From an uncultured Caulobacterales bacterium (lineage in GTDB: Bacteria > Pseudomonadota > Alphaproteobacteria > Caulobacterales > Caulobacteraceae): DNA of 64,000 nt. The translations under genes were made by a program, and so were the position numbers. The notes under the pieces were generated by a model. That model was not told where the DNA came from. It ran no database searches and saw only the letters and a program-made list of their open reading frames with translations. This document shows, piece after piece, positions 8,176-18,373 of this stretch (position 1 is its first letter; the number at the start of each line of letters is the position of its first letter). Location: the NCBI GenBank assembly GCA_903884425.1, contig CAISEP010000021.1:1-64000 (forward strand), in the 5' to 3' direction.

Positions 8176-8191
8176 TGGCGCCGATGCTGCA
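8176..8191 (+). promoter_or_regulatory. Candidate sigma54 promoter of the flagellin gene
   Basis: TGGCGCCGATGCTGCA matches the TGGCAC-N5-TTGC pattern: GG at 8177-8178 and GC at 8189-8190, exactly ten bases apart, with T at -26 and T before GC. The start of transcription would be near 8202, giving a leader of about 60 bases before the flagellin ATG at 8262. This agrees with the sigma54 dependence of flagellins in Caulobacter, and such a leader could be the target of FlbT. Confidence 0.5.
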
Positions 8192-8261
8192 TGCGATCCT
8201 GACGAGCAAAATGCTCCCCGCCGATCACGACGACGGCGGATACCTGAACAAGGATCGCAAA

Positions 8262-9785
8262 ATGTCTGTTACTCTTTCCCCGATGAATGCCGCCCTCTCG
8301 GCCCTGGCCGGGTTGAACGACGTCACCTCCCAGATGACCGACGCCCAGAGCCAGATCAGCACGGGCAAGGCGGTGAACAGCTATTCGGACAATCCCGCGG
8401 TGTTCTTCACCGCGACGAACCTGACCAACCAGCAGAATGTGCTGAAGCAGTCGGCGACCATGCTGAACAGCAATCTGAGCTCGATCACCGGGGCCCAGGG
8501 GTCGCTGAAGACCATCCAGGACGCTCTCACCCAGATCAATACGGCCCTCACTGGCCTGGCCGACCAGACGGCGACGCAGGCCACCCGCAACGCCCTGGCC
8601 CAGACGATCCAGAACGAGGCTGCGGCGCTGACCAGCGCCATCGACGACGATGCCGCCAATGCCTCCAACCTGGGCCGGGGCTCGCTGATCGCCGGTGGGC
8701 CGGGCAACGGGGGGTTGGTCGTCAACCTCGGCAATGGCCAGCAGATGAACATCGCCGGCGCGAACATGACCATCCAGGCGGCCGGTGCCGGGAACCTCGG
8801 CTTTTCCGCGGCGGACATCGCCAGCATCGTGAAGCTGGCCCAGGCGGGCACGGTGGCCGACAATACGGCGACGGCCGCCGCGGCCGCTAGCGCTCCGGCC
8901 GGGACGACGAGCACGTCGGCCGGAACCTTCTCGACCTCGATCGTCTATGCCGACGCCAGCGGGAACACCAAGGATGCGAACGGCAACAACTACTCCGCCA
9001 CCACTACCGCCGCTGGCGTGGCGCTGCGGTCGGTTACGACCTTCACGCCGACTAGCGGAGGCGGGGCCGAGGTGGTCGGCGTCGATACGCCCCCCGCCGG
9101 CACAGCGGCACCCTCGACCGGATCCTTCACCGTCACGAATGTCTATACTGATGCGAGTGGCAGTGTCACCAATCCGGCCACCGGCAGGGCCTATACGGCG
9201 ACGGACGCCGCCAGCAACGCAAACGTAAAGCTCGTGGGCCAGGGCGTCGCCTCGAACCTGTCCGTCGCCACCTTCAAGTACACCCCGGTCACGGTCGCGC
9301 CTTCTGCTGCGACTGCTGCCGGCCAGCTCGCCACCAATACAGTCGGAAACGTGACGACGACCGTCGCCAACGCCTATGCCGACGCCAATGGCGTGACCAT
9401 CAATCCAAAGACCGGCGCGGCCTATACGGCCGCCGATGCGGCTGCGGCGAACTCCGGGATTGCGCTCCGGCAGGTGACCACCACCACCACCCTCGGCCTG
9501 CCCAGCTACATCGCCAACCTGCAGGCCGCCGTGCAGGGGGGACTGGCCAACGCCAACGCCTTCGGCCGGGTGCTGGGTGGGGCTGCCAACGCGATCAATA
9601 CGGTGCTGAACAACAACAACAATCTGCAGAGCACCCTGTCGTCGCAGATCAGCAGCCTGGTCGATGCCGACGTGGCGGCGGAGCAGGTGAAGCTGCAGGC
9701 CCTGCAGGTGCAGCAGCAGCTGTCCGTCAGTGCCCTGTCGTCCATCAACCAGTCCCGCCAGGCCCTGCTGAGCCTGTTCCGGTAA
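8262..9785 (+). CDS. Flagellin with an expanded, repeat-containing variable domain
   Basis: A 507-residue flagellin. The N-terminal D0/D1 region (residues 1-160) contains SQISTGKAVNSYSDNPAVFF, the flagellin signature. The C-terminal D1/D0 (about 410-507) ends VQQQLSVSALSSINQSRQALLSLFR. The middle is an Ala/Thr/Ser-rich domain with three related motifs starting near residues 228, 294 and 371, of the form Y-x-D-A-S/N-G-x5-6-G-x-x-Y-T/S-A. Caulobacter flagellins are about 270 residues, so this one is almost twice as long. The ATG at 8262 is preceded by AAGGA; the longer frame from 8160 runs through the promoter and is not used. The high Ser/Thr content and nearby pseB, pseH and TPR-glycosyltransferase genes suggest glycosylation. 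Confidence 0.93.
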   Translation: MSVTLSPMNAALSALAGLNDVTSQMTDAQSQISTGKAVNSYSDNPAVFFTATNLTNQQNVLKQSATMLNSNLSSITGAQGSLKTIQDALTQINTALTGLADQTATQATRNALAQTIQNEAAALTSAIDDDAANASNLGRGSLIAGGPGNGGLVVNLGNGQQMNIAGANMTIQAAGAGNLGFSAADIASIVKLAQAGTVADNTATAAAAASAPAGTTSTSAGTFSTSIVYADASGNTKDANGNNYSATTTAAGVALRSVTTFTPTSGGGAEVVGVDTPPAGTAAPSTGSFTVTNVYTDASGSVTNPATGRAYTATDAASNANVKLVGQGVASNLSVATFKYTPVTVAPSAATAAGQLATNTVGNVTTTVANAYADANGVTINPKTGAAYTAADAAAANSGIALRQVTTTTTLGLPSYIANLQAAVQGGLANANAFGRVLGGAANAINTVLNNNNNLQSTLSSQISSLVDADVAAEQVKLQALQVQQQLSVSALSSINQSRQALLSLFR

Positions 9786-9834
9786 GTTCCCAGGCGTACC
9801 CTCCGCCCAGAATGGGGCATGAAGTGGCGTAAAG

Positions 9835-9864
9835 CGCGCGGAGTCTCCCCGACTCCGCGCGTTG
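9835..9864 (+). terminator. Probable terminator after the flagellin gene
   Basis: A perfect 11-bp stem, CGCGCGGAGTC at 9835-9845 with GACTCCGCGCG at 9851-9861, encloses a five-base loop and is followed by TTGT. The T-run is weak, but the position 50 bases after the flagellin stop fits termination or mRNA stabilisation. Confidence 0.65.
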
Positions 9865-9984
9865 TCGTCCAGGTCTTAAGAATTTGAAAAGAGTGTCGGC
9901 GTATTTCTGGACCCGAAATAGGCCGCAATCCGCGCACGAACGTGCGGGGCCGAACTCAGGAGCGACGGCAGAACGGCCGTCGAT

Positions 9985-10320
9985 ATGGGAATGGTACAGT
10001 CCGTCTCCGGGCCGCCACCGGCACCGATTGACTACAGCGCCGCGGCCGTCGCCCCGGTGACACCCCCTGCATCTGCGCCGGATTCCACGGCCTCCTCCGC
10101 GGCCCCAGCCCCGACGGACGCGGCATCGTCGCCGTCCGCCCCCCCTCAGGACCCCACCAAGGTCGTGGTGGAGCCGGGCGCCAACAAGGCCGTGCTGGTG
10201 TTCAAGCTGCTGGACCGGGCCACGGGCACGGTGCTCTCGGAAATCCCGAACCAGAGCCCGCAGGAAGCCGCGGACAATCCCGGCTACAAGAGCGGGGCCC
10301 TGCTGAACCAGCAGGTCTGA
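9985..10320 (+). CDS. FlaG-like flagellar protein
   Basis: A 111-residue protein. The first 60 residues are a Pro/Ala/Ser-rich low-complexity tail. Residues about 63-92 form a small domain, LVFKLLDRATGTVLSEIPNQ. It resembles the FlaG core, which typically reads V-V-K-V-x-D-x-x-T-G-E-V-I-R-Q-I-P. FlaG proteins influence filament length and are often encoded beside flagellin, as here. The start may be ATG 9985 or ATG 9991, with an AGGAG about 25 bases away that is too distant to decide. No membrane segment is present. The gene converges with pseB, which ends ten bases downstream. Confidence 0.6.
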   Translation: MGMVQSVSGPPPAPIDYSAAAVAPVTPPASAPDSTASSAAPAPTDAASSPSAPPQDPTKVVVEPGANKAVLVFKLLDRATGTVLSEIPNQSPQEAADNPGYKSGALLNQQV

Positions 10321-10329
10321 CGGCCGGTC

Positions 10330-11412
10330 TCAGCCGGCATTCGGTGCGGCCAGGATCTTTCGCAGGTCCTCGGCCCCCAGCTGTTCCTCGTTGATGTTCG
10401 AGCAATAGGAAAAGCCCTCGGGCAGGCGGATGCCGCCGGCGTCGAGATAGGCCTGCATGCGCCCGGGACTGTGGCTGGGCAGGATCACGAAGCGGTCGTC
10501 CAGCTCCACGGTGGAGCGGGCATCGTCCTCCGGCACCATGATCTCGTGCAGCTTCTCCCCCGGCCGGATGCCGACCACGTGGTGGGGCAGGTGCGGGGCG
10601 ATGGCGCGCGCCAGCTCCACCGTGTGCATGGAGGGGATCTTGGGGACGAAGATCTCCGCCCCCTTCATCAGGGCGAGGCTGGAGAGGACGAAGTTCACCC
10701 CCTGCGTCAGGGTGATCCAGAACCGGGTCATGCGCACATCGGTGATCGGCAGGCTGTCCGCCCCCTCCGCCACCAGGCGCTGGAAGAAGGGGGCCACCGA
10801 CCCGCGGGAGCCCACCACATTGCCGTAGCGCACCACGCAGAACTTCACGCCGGAATCGCCTGCCATGGCCTCCGCCGCCACGAAGATCTTGTCGGAGGCA
10901 AGCTTTGAGGCCCCGTAGAGATTGATCGGATTGGCCGCCTTGTCCGTGGACAGCGCCACCACCCCCTTCACCCGGGCGTCGATGGCGGCATTGACCACGT
11001 TCTCCGCCCCGAAGACGTTGGTCTTGATGCACTCGAAGGGGTTGTACTCGGCAATCGGCACGTGCTTCAGGGCCGCGGCGTGGATCACGTAGTCGACCCC
11101 GCGCATGGCGGTGCGCAGCCGGTCGGCGTCGCGCACGTCGCCGATGAACCAGCGCATGAAGGGATATCTGTCCGCCGGGAACTCCTGGGCCATCTCGTAC
11201 TGCTTCAGCTCGTCGCGGCTGAAGATGATCAGCTTGCGCGGGGTGAACTCGGCGCAGACCTGGCGGGTGAAGGCCCGGCCGAAGGAGCCGGTGCCGCCGG
11301 TGATCAGGATCACCTTGTCGTTCAGGTCCGCCCGGGGGGCGCGGAAGTCCCGGCCGACCAGGATCCGGTCCAGGTCGAGGCTTGCGGAGGCGGGCGGGGG
11401 GCTTTGGGTCAT
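10330..11412 (-). CDS. pseB: UDP-N-acetylglucosamine 4,6-dehydratase (inverting), pseudaminic acid pathway
   Basis: A 360-residue extended SDR. The Rossmann motif is TGGTGSFG near residue 39. The block HAAALKHVPIAEYNPFECIKTN is the hallmark of the PseB/FlaA1 group. STDKAANPINLYGASKL carries the Lys that pairs with the catalytic Asp of the inverting dehydratases. FCVVRYGNVVGSRGSV and VGIRPGEKLHE are further family blocks. The reaction converts UDP-GlcNAc to UDP-2-acetamido-2,6-dideoxy-beta-L-arabino-4-hexulose, step one of pseudaminic acid synthesis for flagellin. The ATG at 11412 is taken because the family sequence begins shortly after; the frame is open far upstream but lacks similarity. 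It is divergent from pseH, about 180 bases apart. Confidence 0.9.
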   Translation of the reverse strand: MTQSPPPASASLDLDRILVGRDFRAPRADLNDKVILITGGTGSFGRAFTRQVCAEFTPRKLIIFSRDELKQYEMAQEFPADRYPFMRWFIGDVRDADRLRTAMRGVDYVIHAAALKHVPIAEYNPFECIKTNVFGAENVVNAAIDARVKGVVALSTDKAANPINLYGASKLASDKIFVAAEAMAGDSGVKFCVVRYGNVVGSRGSVAPFFQRLVAEGADSLPITDVRMTRFWITLTQGVNFVLSSLALMKGAEIFVPKIPSMHTVELARAIAPHLPHHVVGIRPGEKLHEIMVPEDDARSTVELDDRFVILPSHSPGRMQAYLDAGGIRLPEGFSYCSNINEEQLGAEDLRKILAAPNAG

Positions 11413-11595
11413 CAGAAGAACCGTCAGACCGGGCGCGACTCGCCCGACCCTCGAAGGCTGGCGGCTCAAGGTTAACGAAGCGTGGTTCAGGGCGGGGCAA
11501 TTTTGCGCCTGTGGCAAGTTATTCGTCGGGCATGTGTCGCCGTCGTCGTAATCTGGCACTAGAGTCGGGCCGTGCCTGATGCTTGGAATACCGGG

Positions 11596-12156
11596 ATGAT
11601 CGAACTCAGAGACCTTGCCGCAGAGGATGTGGATCGGCTGTACCGATGGCGGCAGGAGCCGGAGGTTGACCTGTGGCTGTTCGACCAGCCGCCGGGACGG
11701 TTCGAGGCGCACAAGGCCTGGTTCGACGCCTTCATGGCCGATCCGGACCGGGTGGGCTGGATCATCCTGCAGGACGGGGAACCGGCGGGCTTCCTCAACC
11801 TCGTGGGCGTGGCCAGCGAGAAGCGCCGCGCCCGCTGGGCCTGGTACATCGGCGAGGCCTCCGCCCGGGGGCGAGGGGCCGGTCGGGCCGCCCAGGCGCT
11901 GGGGCTGGAGCGGGCCTTTTCCGAGCTGGGCCTGCAGAAGGTCTGGTCCGAGATCCATGCGGACAACGAGGCGGCGCTCAAGGCCCAGGCGGCGGCGGGC
12001 TTCCGGCGGGAGGGCTATCTGCGCCGTCACAGCCTGAAGAACGGCGTCTACCGGGACGTGGTGCTGCTGGCCATCCTGTCGGAGGAGTGGCAGGCCGCCC
12101 GGGACCGGGTGCTGCGGGACCTGGCCGCATCGGGCCTGATCCGGGCAACCCGTTGA
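11596..12156 (+). CDS. pseH: UDP-4-amino-4,6-dideoxy-AltNAc N-acetyltransferase, PseH-like GNAT
   Basis: A GNAT-fold acetyltransferase of about 186 residues. It opens MIELRDLAAEDVDRLYRWRQEPEV, includes the acetyl-CoA binding block GRGAGRAAQALGLERAF, and ends its core with IHADNEAALKAQAAAGFRREG. This is the pattern of PseH, which acetylates the 4-amino group in the third step of pseudaminic acid synthesis. A GTG at 11572 would add eight residues; the ATG at 11596 puts the start where PseH proteins usually begin, but neither has a clear ribosome binding site. Its placement beside pseB supports the call against a generic ribosomal-protein acetyltransferase. PseC, PseG, PseI and PseF are not in the window. 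Confidence 0.75.
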   Translation: MIELRDLAAEDVDRLYRWRQEPEVDLWLFDQPPGRFEAHKAWFDAFMADPDRVGWIILQDGEPAGFLNLVGVASEKRRARWAWYIGEASARGRGAGRAAQALGLERAFSELGLQKVWSEIHADNEAALKAQAAAGFRREGYLRRHSLKNGVYRDVVLLAILSEEWQAARDRVLRDLAASGLIRATR

Positions 12157-12201
12157 GCGCGCCCGCTTGCGCACGAACCTGAGGGAGGCTACCGCTTGGT
12201 C

Positions 12202-12816
12202 ATGAACGCTTTCTCGGATCGTCGCGTGCTGATCGGGGTGGGGGCAGGGGTGGTCCTGCTCGTGCTGGTGCTGCTCCTCGTCTTCGTCCGCGGGCATCAC
12301 GCCCCGGTGGTGTCCAACCAGACCGCGGAGGCCGACCGCCTGCAACTGCAGATGGACAAGCCCGACCCGAAGACCGCCCCCAAGACCCAGGCCGTGCGCT
12401 GCTTCGTCAACGGCCAGCTGGTGGGCATGACCACCCTGACGGAATGCGCGCAGAAGAACGGCACGGCCAGCCAGGCCCTGGATGTCGGCCTGGATGCGCC
12501 GCCGACGGCGCCGGGCAACGTCACCACCACGGCCCCGACCCTGGCGGCGGGGATTCCGGCGGCCTCCAACCAGACGGCGGAATGCCTGCGCTATGGCGGG
12601 GACGGCTGGAAGGGCTATGGCTCCAATGTGGGCCTCGGGGCCTGCGTGCGGGTGCTGTTCCAGGGCCAGTGCGCCAAGCCGGGGGAGGCCTATTACGGCC
12701 GCTGGGGCGGGGAATCCCTGCGCCTGATCCCCGGTCGCGTCGAGATTTCCGAGGACAACAAGAAGTTCCGCCTTCTGGTGGAACAGGACGCCGATTGCAG
12801 CGTCGCCAGCATGTAG
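12202..12816 (+). CDS. Membrane-anchored periplasmic protein of unknown function
   Basis: A protein of about 204 residues with one N-terminal transmembrane segment (VLIGVGAGVVLLVLVLLLVFV, about residues 9-29) and a periplasmic remainder. Six cysteines occur there (in VRCF, TECA, AECL, GACV, GQCA and ADCS), enough for three disulfides. YYGRWGGESLRLIPGRVEI is the most distinctive stretch. A TTG at 12196 lies seven bases after GGGAGG and may be the true start; ATG 12202 is thirteen bases away. I do not recognise a family. The following lipoprotein gene begins 12 bases after its stop, so the two form a small envelope operon. Confidence 0.6.
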   Translation: MNAFSDRRVLIGVGAGVVLLVLVLLLVFVRGHHAPVVSNQTAEADRLQLQMDKPDPKTAPKTQAVRCFVNGQLVGMTTLTECAQKNGTASQALDVGLDAPPTAPGNVTTTAPTLAAGIPAASNQTAECLRYGGDGWKGYGSNVGLGACVRVLFQGQCAKPGEAYYGRWGGESLRLIPGRVEISEDNKKFRLLVEQDADCSVASM

Positions 12817-12827
12817 GCGGACCGGAC

Positions 12828-13229
12828 ATGGTTGCTTTGCGTCATCCCGGCCTGAAGGCCTCCGCTCTCGCACTGGTCCTGGCCGTTGCGTCCGTCGGTC
12901 TGGCGGGATGCGAGCAACCGCCGCCGGACGATGTGGGCGTGTGCTGGCACATGGTGATCAGCAAGGACGGCAAGGCCCACTACAACCGCCTGGCCGACAA
13001 GGTGCCCAATCTCGAGACCTGCGCCATGAAGCTGGAGGTCATGCGCCTGCAGTTCCTGCGGGCCGGCGGCTCCCGCACCGAGATCCAGGGGGCCTATCAG
13101 GGCCAGTATCTGTGGCTGCAGCGGGAGGGGGTCTATGTCTCCCAGACCCGTGAGGGCAACCGCTATCCGGCCCTGAAGCGCCTGCCCGACGGCACCCTGG
13201 CCGTCCCCAGCGCCGTGCCGGTTCCCTGA
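12828..13229 (+). CDS. Predicted lipoprotein of unknown function
   Basis: A 133-residue protein with a signal peptide ending in the lipobox VGLAGC (cysteine at about residue 27), so it is expected to be lipid-anchored in the envelope. The mature part has two further cysteines (GVCWHM and LETCAM) that could pair, and a repeated positively charged pattern. No known domain is recognisable. It is encoded directly after the membrane-anchored protein at 12202-12816, which is also Cys-bearing; they may act together. Confidence 0.65.
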   Translation: MVALRHPGLKASALALVLAVASVGLAGCEQPPPDDVGVCWHMVISKDGKAHYNRLADKVPNLETCAMKLEVMRLQFLRAGGSRTEIQGAYQGQYLWLQREGVYVSQTREGNRYPALKRLPDGTLAVPSAVPVP

Positions 13230-13300
13230 TCCCCCGCCTGTCCTGAGGCCCGTTCCCGGACCTTTGATCCCGCAGCGATTGACTCCTGTGGGCAAGTCTG

Positions 13301-13315
13301 GAACAAAGACGGAAC
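13301..13315. promoter_or_regulatory. LexA (SOS) operator upstream of ssb
   Basis: GAAC-AAAGACG-GAAC at 13301-13315 reads GTTC-N7-GTTC on the other strand, an exact match to the alphaproteobacterial SOS box. It lies about 100 bases before the ssb ATG, a usual distance for control of a damage-inducible promoter. Confidence 0.7.
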
Positions 13316-13416
13316 ATTAATCTTTTCGCGTGGACCGGGCGGGGCAGCGGTCTAGGCTCGCGCCTCGAATCCAACAGTTCGGCGAGACACCATCGCCAGT
13401 ATATGAGGGCACACCC

Positions 13417-13929
13417 ATGGCCGGCAGCGTCAACAAGGTCATCCTGATCGGCAATCTCGGCAAGGATCCCGAGATCCGCACCCTGAACTCCGGCGATCGG
13501 GTCGCCAATCTGCGCATCGCCACCAGCGAGACCTGGCGCGACAAGATGAGCGGGGAGCGCAAGGAGAAGACGGAGTGGCACCAGGTCGTGATCTTCAACG
13601 ACAATCTGGTGAAGGTGGCCGAAAGCTATCTGCGCAAGGGCTCGACCGTCTATATCGAGGGGTCGCTCCAGACCCGGAAGTACACGGACGCCCAGGGGGT
13701 GGAGAAGTTCTCCACCGAGATCGTGCTGCAGAAGTTCCGGGGGGAACTGACCATGCTGGGTGGCCGCGGCGGGGCCTCGGACAGCGACGACGGCGGCTAT
13801 GATCGCGGGTCTTCGGCCCCGGCCTCGTCCGGCGGCCGGGACTTCGGCGGCGGCGGTGGACGGCAGGCCCCGTCCGGCGGCGCGCGGGAAAGCTTCGCGG
13901 CGGATCTGGACGACGAAATCCCGTTCTAG
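13417..13929 (+). CDS. ssb: Single-stranded DNA-binding protein
   Basis: A 170-residue SSB. The OB fold covers residues 1-112: [26 protein letters not shown] and [18 protein letters not shown] Gly-rich linker follows, then the acidic tip DLDDEIPF that docks partner proteins such as PriA, RecO and exonuclease I. It binds ssDNA during replication, repair and recombination. The ATG at 13417 is preceded by GAGGG and fits the family start. The LexA box about 100 bases upstream suggests SOS induction. gyrA follows on the same strand. Confidence 0.97.
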   Translation: MAGSVNKVILIGNLGKDPEIRTLNSGDRVANLRIATSETWRDKMSGERKEKTEWHQVVIFNDNLVKVAESYLRKGSTVYIEGSLQTRKYTDAQGVEKFSTEIVLQKFRGELTMLGGRGGASDSDDGGYDRGSSAPASSGGRDFGGGGGRQAPSGGARESFAADLDDEIPF

Positions 13930-14098
13930 GGCAAAGGGTGCCGGTGACCGTCCCGGACAGCGGCCGCTGCCGCAGTTCTTTGCGTCACGGGCGGGCAGGT
14001 GCTAACACATGAGGGGTGAGGTTCGGTGCGATTCCGGTCGCACCACCGTCCCTTGTCCTTGAGCCCGCGGCTCATCCTCCAGACCCTGTAAAGTTGCC

Positions 14099-16897
<2,799 letters not shown>

Positions 16898-16941
16898 GGC
16901 GGTGGCCGGACGGGCCAGGGAAGGGGAGAGGTGCTGAGACC

Positions 16942-17460
16942 ATGCGGATAGGACTGTATCCCGGGACCTTCGATCCCATCACCAACGGGCACCTCGACAT
17001 CATCGGCCGGGCGGTCAAGCTGGTGGACCAGCTGGTGATCGGCATCGCCATCAATCGCGACAAGGGGCCATTATTCAGCCTGGATGAGCGGGTTGAAATG
17101 GTGATGTCCGAAACCGCGCACCTGCAGGTGCCGGGGGCGGCCAAGATCGTCGCGGTACCCTTCGAGAACCTTCTGATGCATTTCGCCGAGAGCGTCGGGG
17201 CCACTGTCATCGTCCGCGGACTTCGCGCCGTGGCGGATTTCGAGTACGAGTTCCAGATGACCGCCATGAACCAGCAGCTGAACCGGAACATCGAGACCGT
17301 CTTCCTGATGGCCGATCCGCGGCATCAGGCGATCGCGTCCCGTCTGGTCAAGGAAATCGCCCGCCTGGATGGCGAGATAAGCGGATTTGTGAGCCCCGGT
17401 GTGGCACAGCGGGTCCAAGCCAAATACGCCGCTGCCGCCGTGGCCGCGCGCAAGTCCTGA
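16942..17460 (+). CDS. coaD: Phosphopantetheine adenylyltransferase
   Basis: A 172-residue protein with the nucleotidyltransferase opening RIGLYPGTFDPITNGHLDII (the T-x-G-H type ATP-binding motif) and VIVRGLRAVADFEYEFQM, both diagnostic of CoaD. It transfers AMP from ATP to 4'-phosphopantetheine, the penultimate step of coenzyme A synthesis, in the cytoplasm. The ATG follows GGGGAGAGG. It is probably co-transcribed with gyrA upstream and the cyclophilin 14 bases downstream. Confidence 0.96.
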   Translation: MRIGLYPGTFDPITNGHLDIIGRAVKLVDQLVIGIAINRDKGPLFSLDERVEMVMSETAHLQVPGAAKIVAVPFENLLMHFAESVGATVIVRGLRAVADFEYEFQMTAMNQQLNRNIETVFLMADPRHQAIASRLVKEIARLDGEISGFVSPGVAQRVQAKYAAAAVAARKS

Positions 17461-17473
17461 CAGAACGAGTGCG

Positions 17474-18352
17474 ATGACCTCCTTTCGAATGATCCTTGCC
17501 GCAGCGGTTGCCGGTAGCCTTGTGGCCGCCCCGGCCTTCGCCAAGCCGAAGAAGCCGGTCGGACCCGCGCCTATTCCCGCCGTGCGGGACACCGACTGGG
17601 TCGCCGTCGATCCGGACAACCTGCTGGTGATCGACACGACCCGCGGCCGGATCGTCGCGGAACTCTATCCGGCGCTGGCGCCCCTGACGGTGGAGCGGAT
17701 CAAGATCCTGGCCCGGCAGCACTTCTTCGACGGCCAGACCTTCTTCCGGGTGATCGACCAGTTCATGGCCCAGACCGGCGACCCGACCAATACGGGCACC
17801 GGCGGCTCCACCCTGCCGGACCTGGCGGCGGAGTTCACCTTCCGCCGGACCCCGTCCTTCGACTTCCTGCCCATGACCGTCGAGCATGGGGAGACCACGG
17901 GCTTTCACGGCGCCATGCCCGTGGGCAGCCAGTCCGACACGCTGATGAGCCTCAGTGCCGCCGGGGCTGTGAACGGCTGGGGCATGTTCTGCCCGGGCGT
18001 CCTGGGCATGGCCCGGGCGGAAAAGCCGGATTCGGCCAACAGCCAGTTCTTCATCATCCGCCAGACCTCGTCCTCCATCGACCAGCGCTACACGGCCTTC
18101 GGGCGGGTGCTGCAGGGCCTGGAATTCGTGCGCCTGATCAAGGTCGGCGAGCCCGTCACGCCGCCGCAGGACAAGATGACCCGGGTCCGCCTGGGCTCCG
18201 ACCTGCCGCCGGGCGAGACCGTGGCCATTTCCCGCCTGGACGTGAAGTCCCCGAACTTCACGGCGACCTCGGCCGTCACCAAGGACCGCAAGGGGCCGGA
18301 CTTCACGGTCTGTGACGTGGATATCCCGGTCAAGGACCTCGCCGCGAAGTAG
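17474..18352 (+). CDS. Periplasmic cyclophilin-type peptidyl-prolyl cis-trans isomerase
   Basis: A 292-residue protein. The signal peptide (residues 1-23) is cleaved after PAFA. A cyclophilin domain follows, with FFRVIDQFMAQTGDPTNTGTGG, GVLGMARAEKPDSANSQFFI and YTAFGRVLQGLEFVRLI. The conserved Arg of the FFRV block and the Gln/Phe of the NSQFFI block are the usual catalytic positions. An insertion of about 40 residues (SFDFLPMTVEHGETTGFHGAM) lengthens the domain compared with E. coli PpiA. It should assist folding of exported proteins. It follows coaD closely, as in many alphaproteobacteria, and converges with the permease gene. Confidence 0.9.
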   Translation: MTSFRMILAAAVAGSLVAAPAFAKPKKPVGPAPIPAVRDTDWVAVDPDNLLVIDTTRGRIVAELYPALAPLTVERIKILARQHFFDGQTFFRVIDQFMAQTGDPTNTGTGGSTLPDLAAEFTFRRTPSFDFLPMTVEHGETTGFHGAMPVGSQSDTLMSLSAAGAVNGWGMFCPGVLGMARAEKPDSANSQFFIIRQTSSSIDQRYTAFGRVLQGLEFVRLIKVGEPVTPPQDKMTRVRLGSDLPPGETVAISRLDVKSPNFTATSAVTKDRKGPDFTVCDVDIPVKDLAAK

Positions 18353-18373
18353 GCGGACGGTCCAAGGGGTGGC

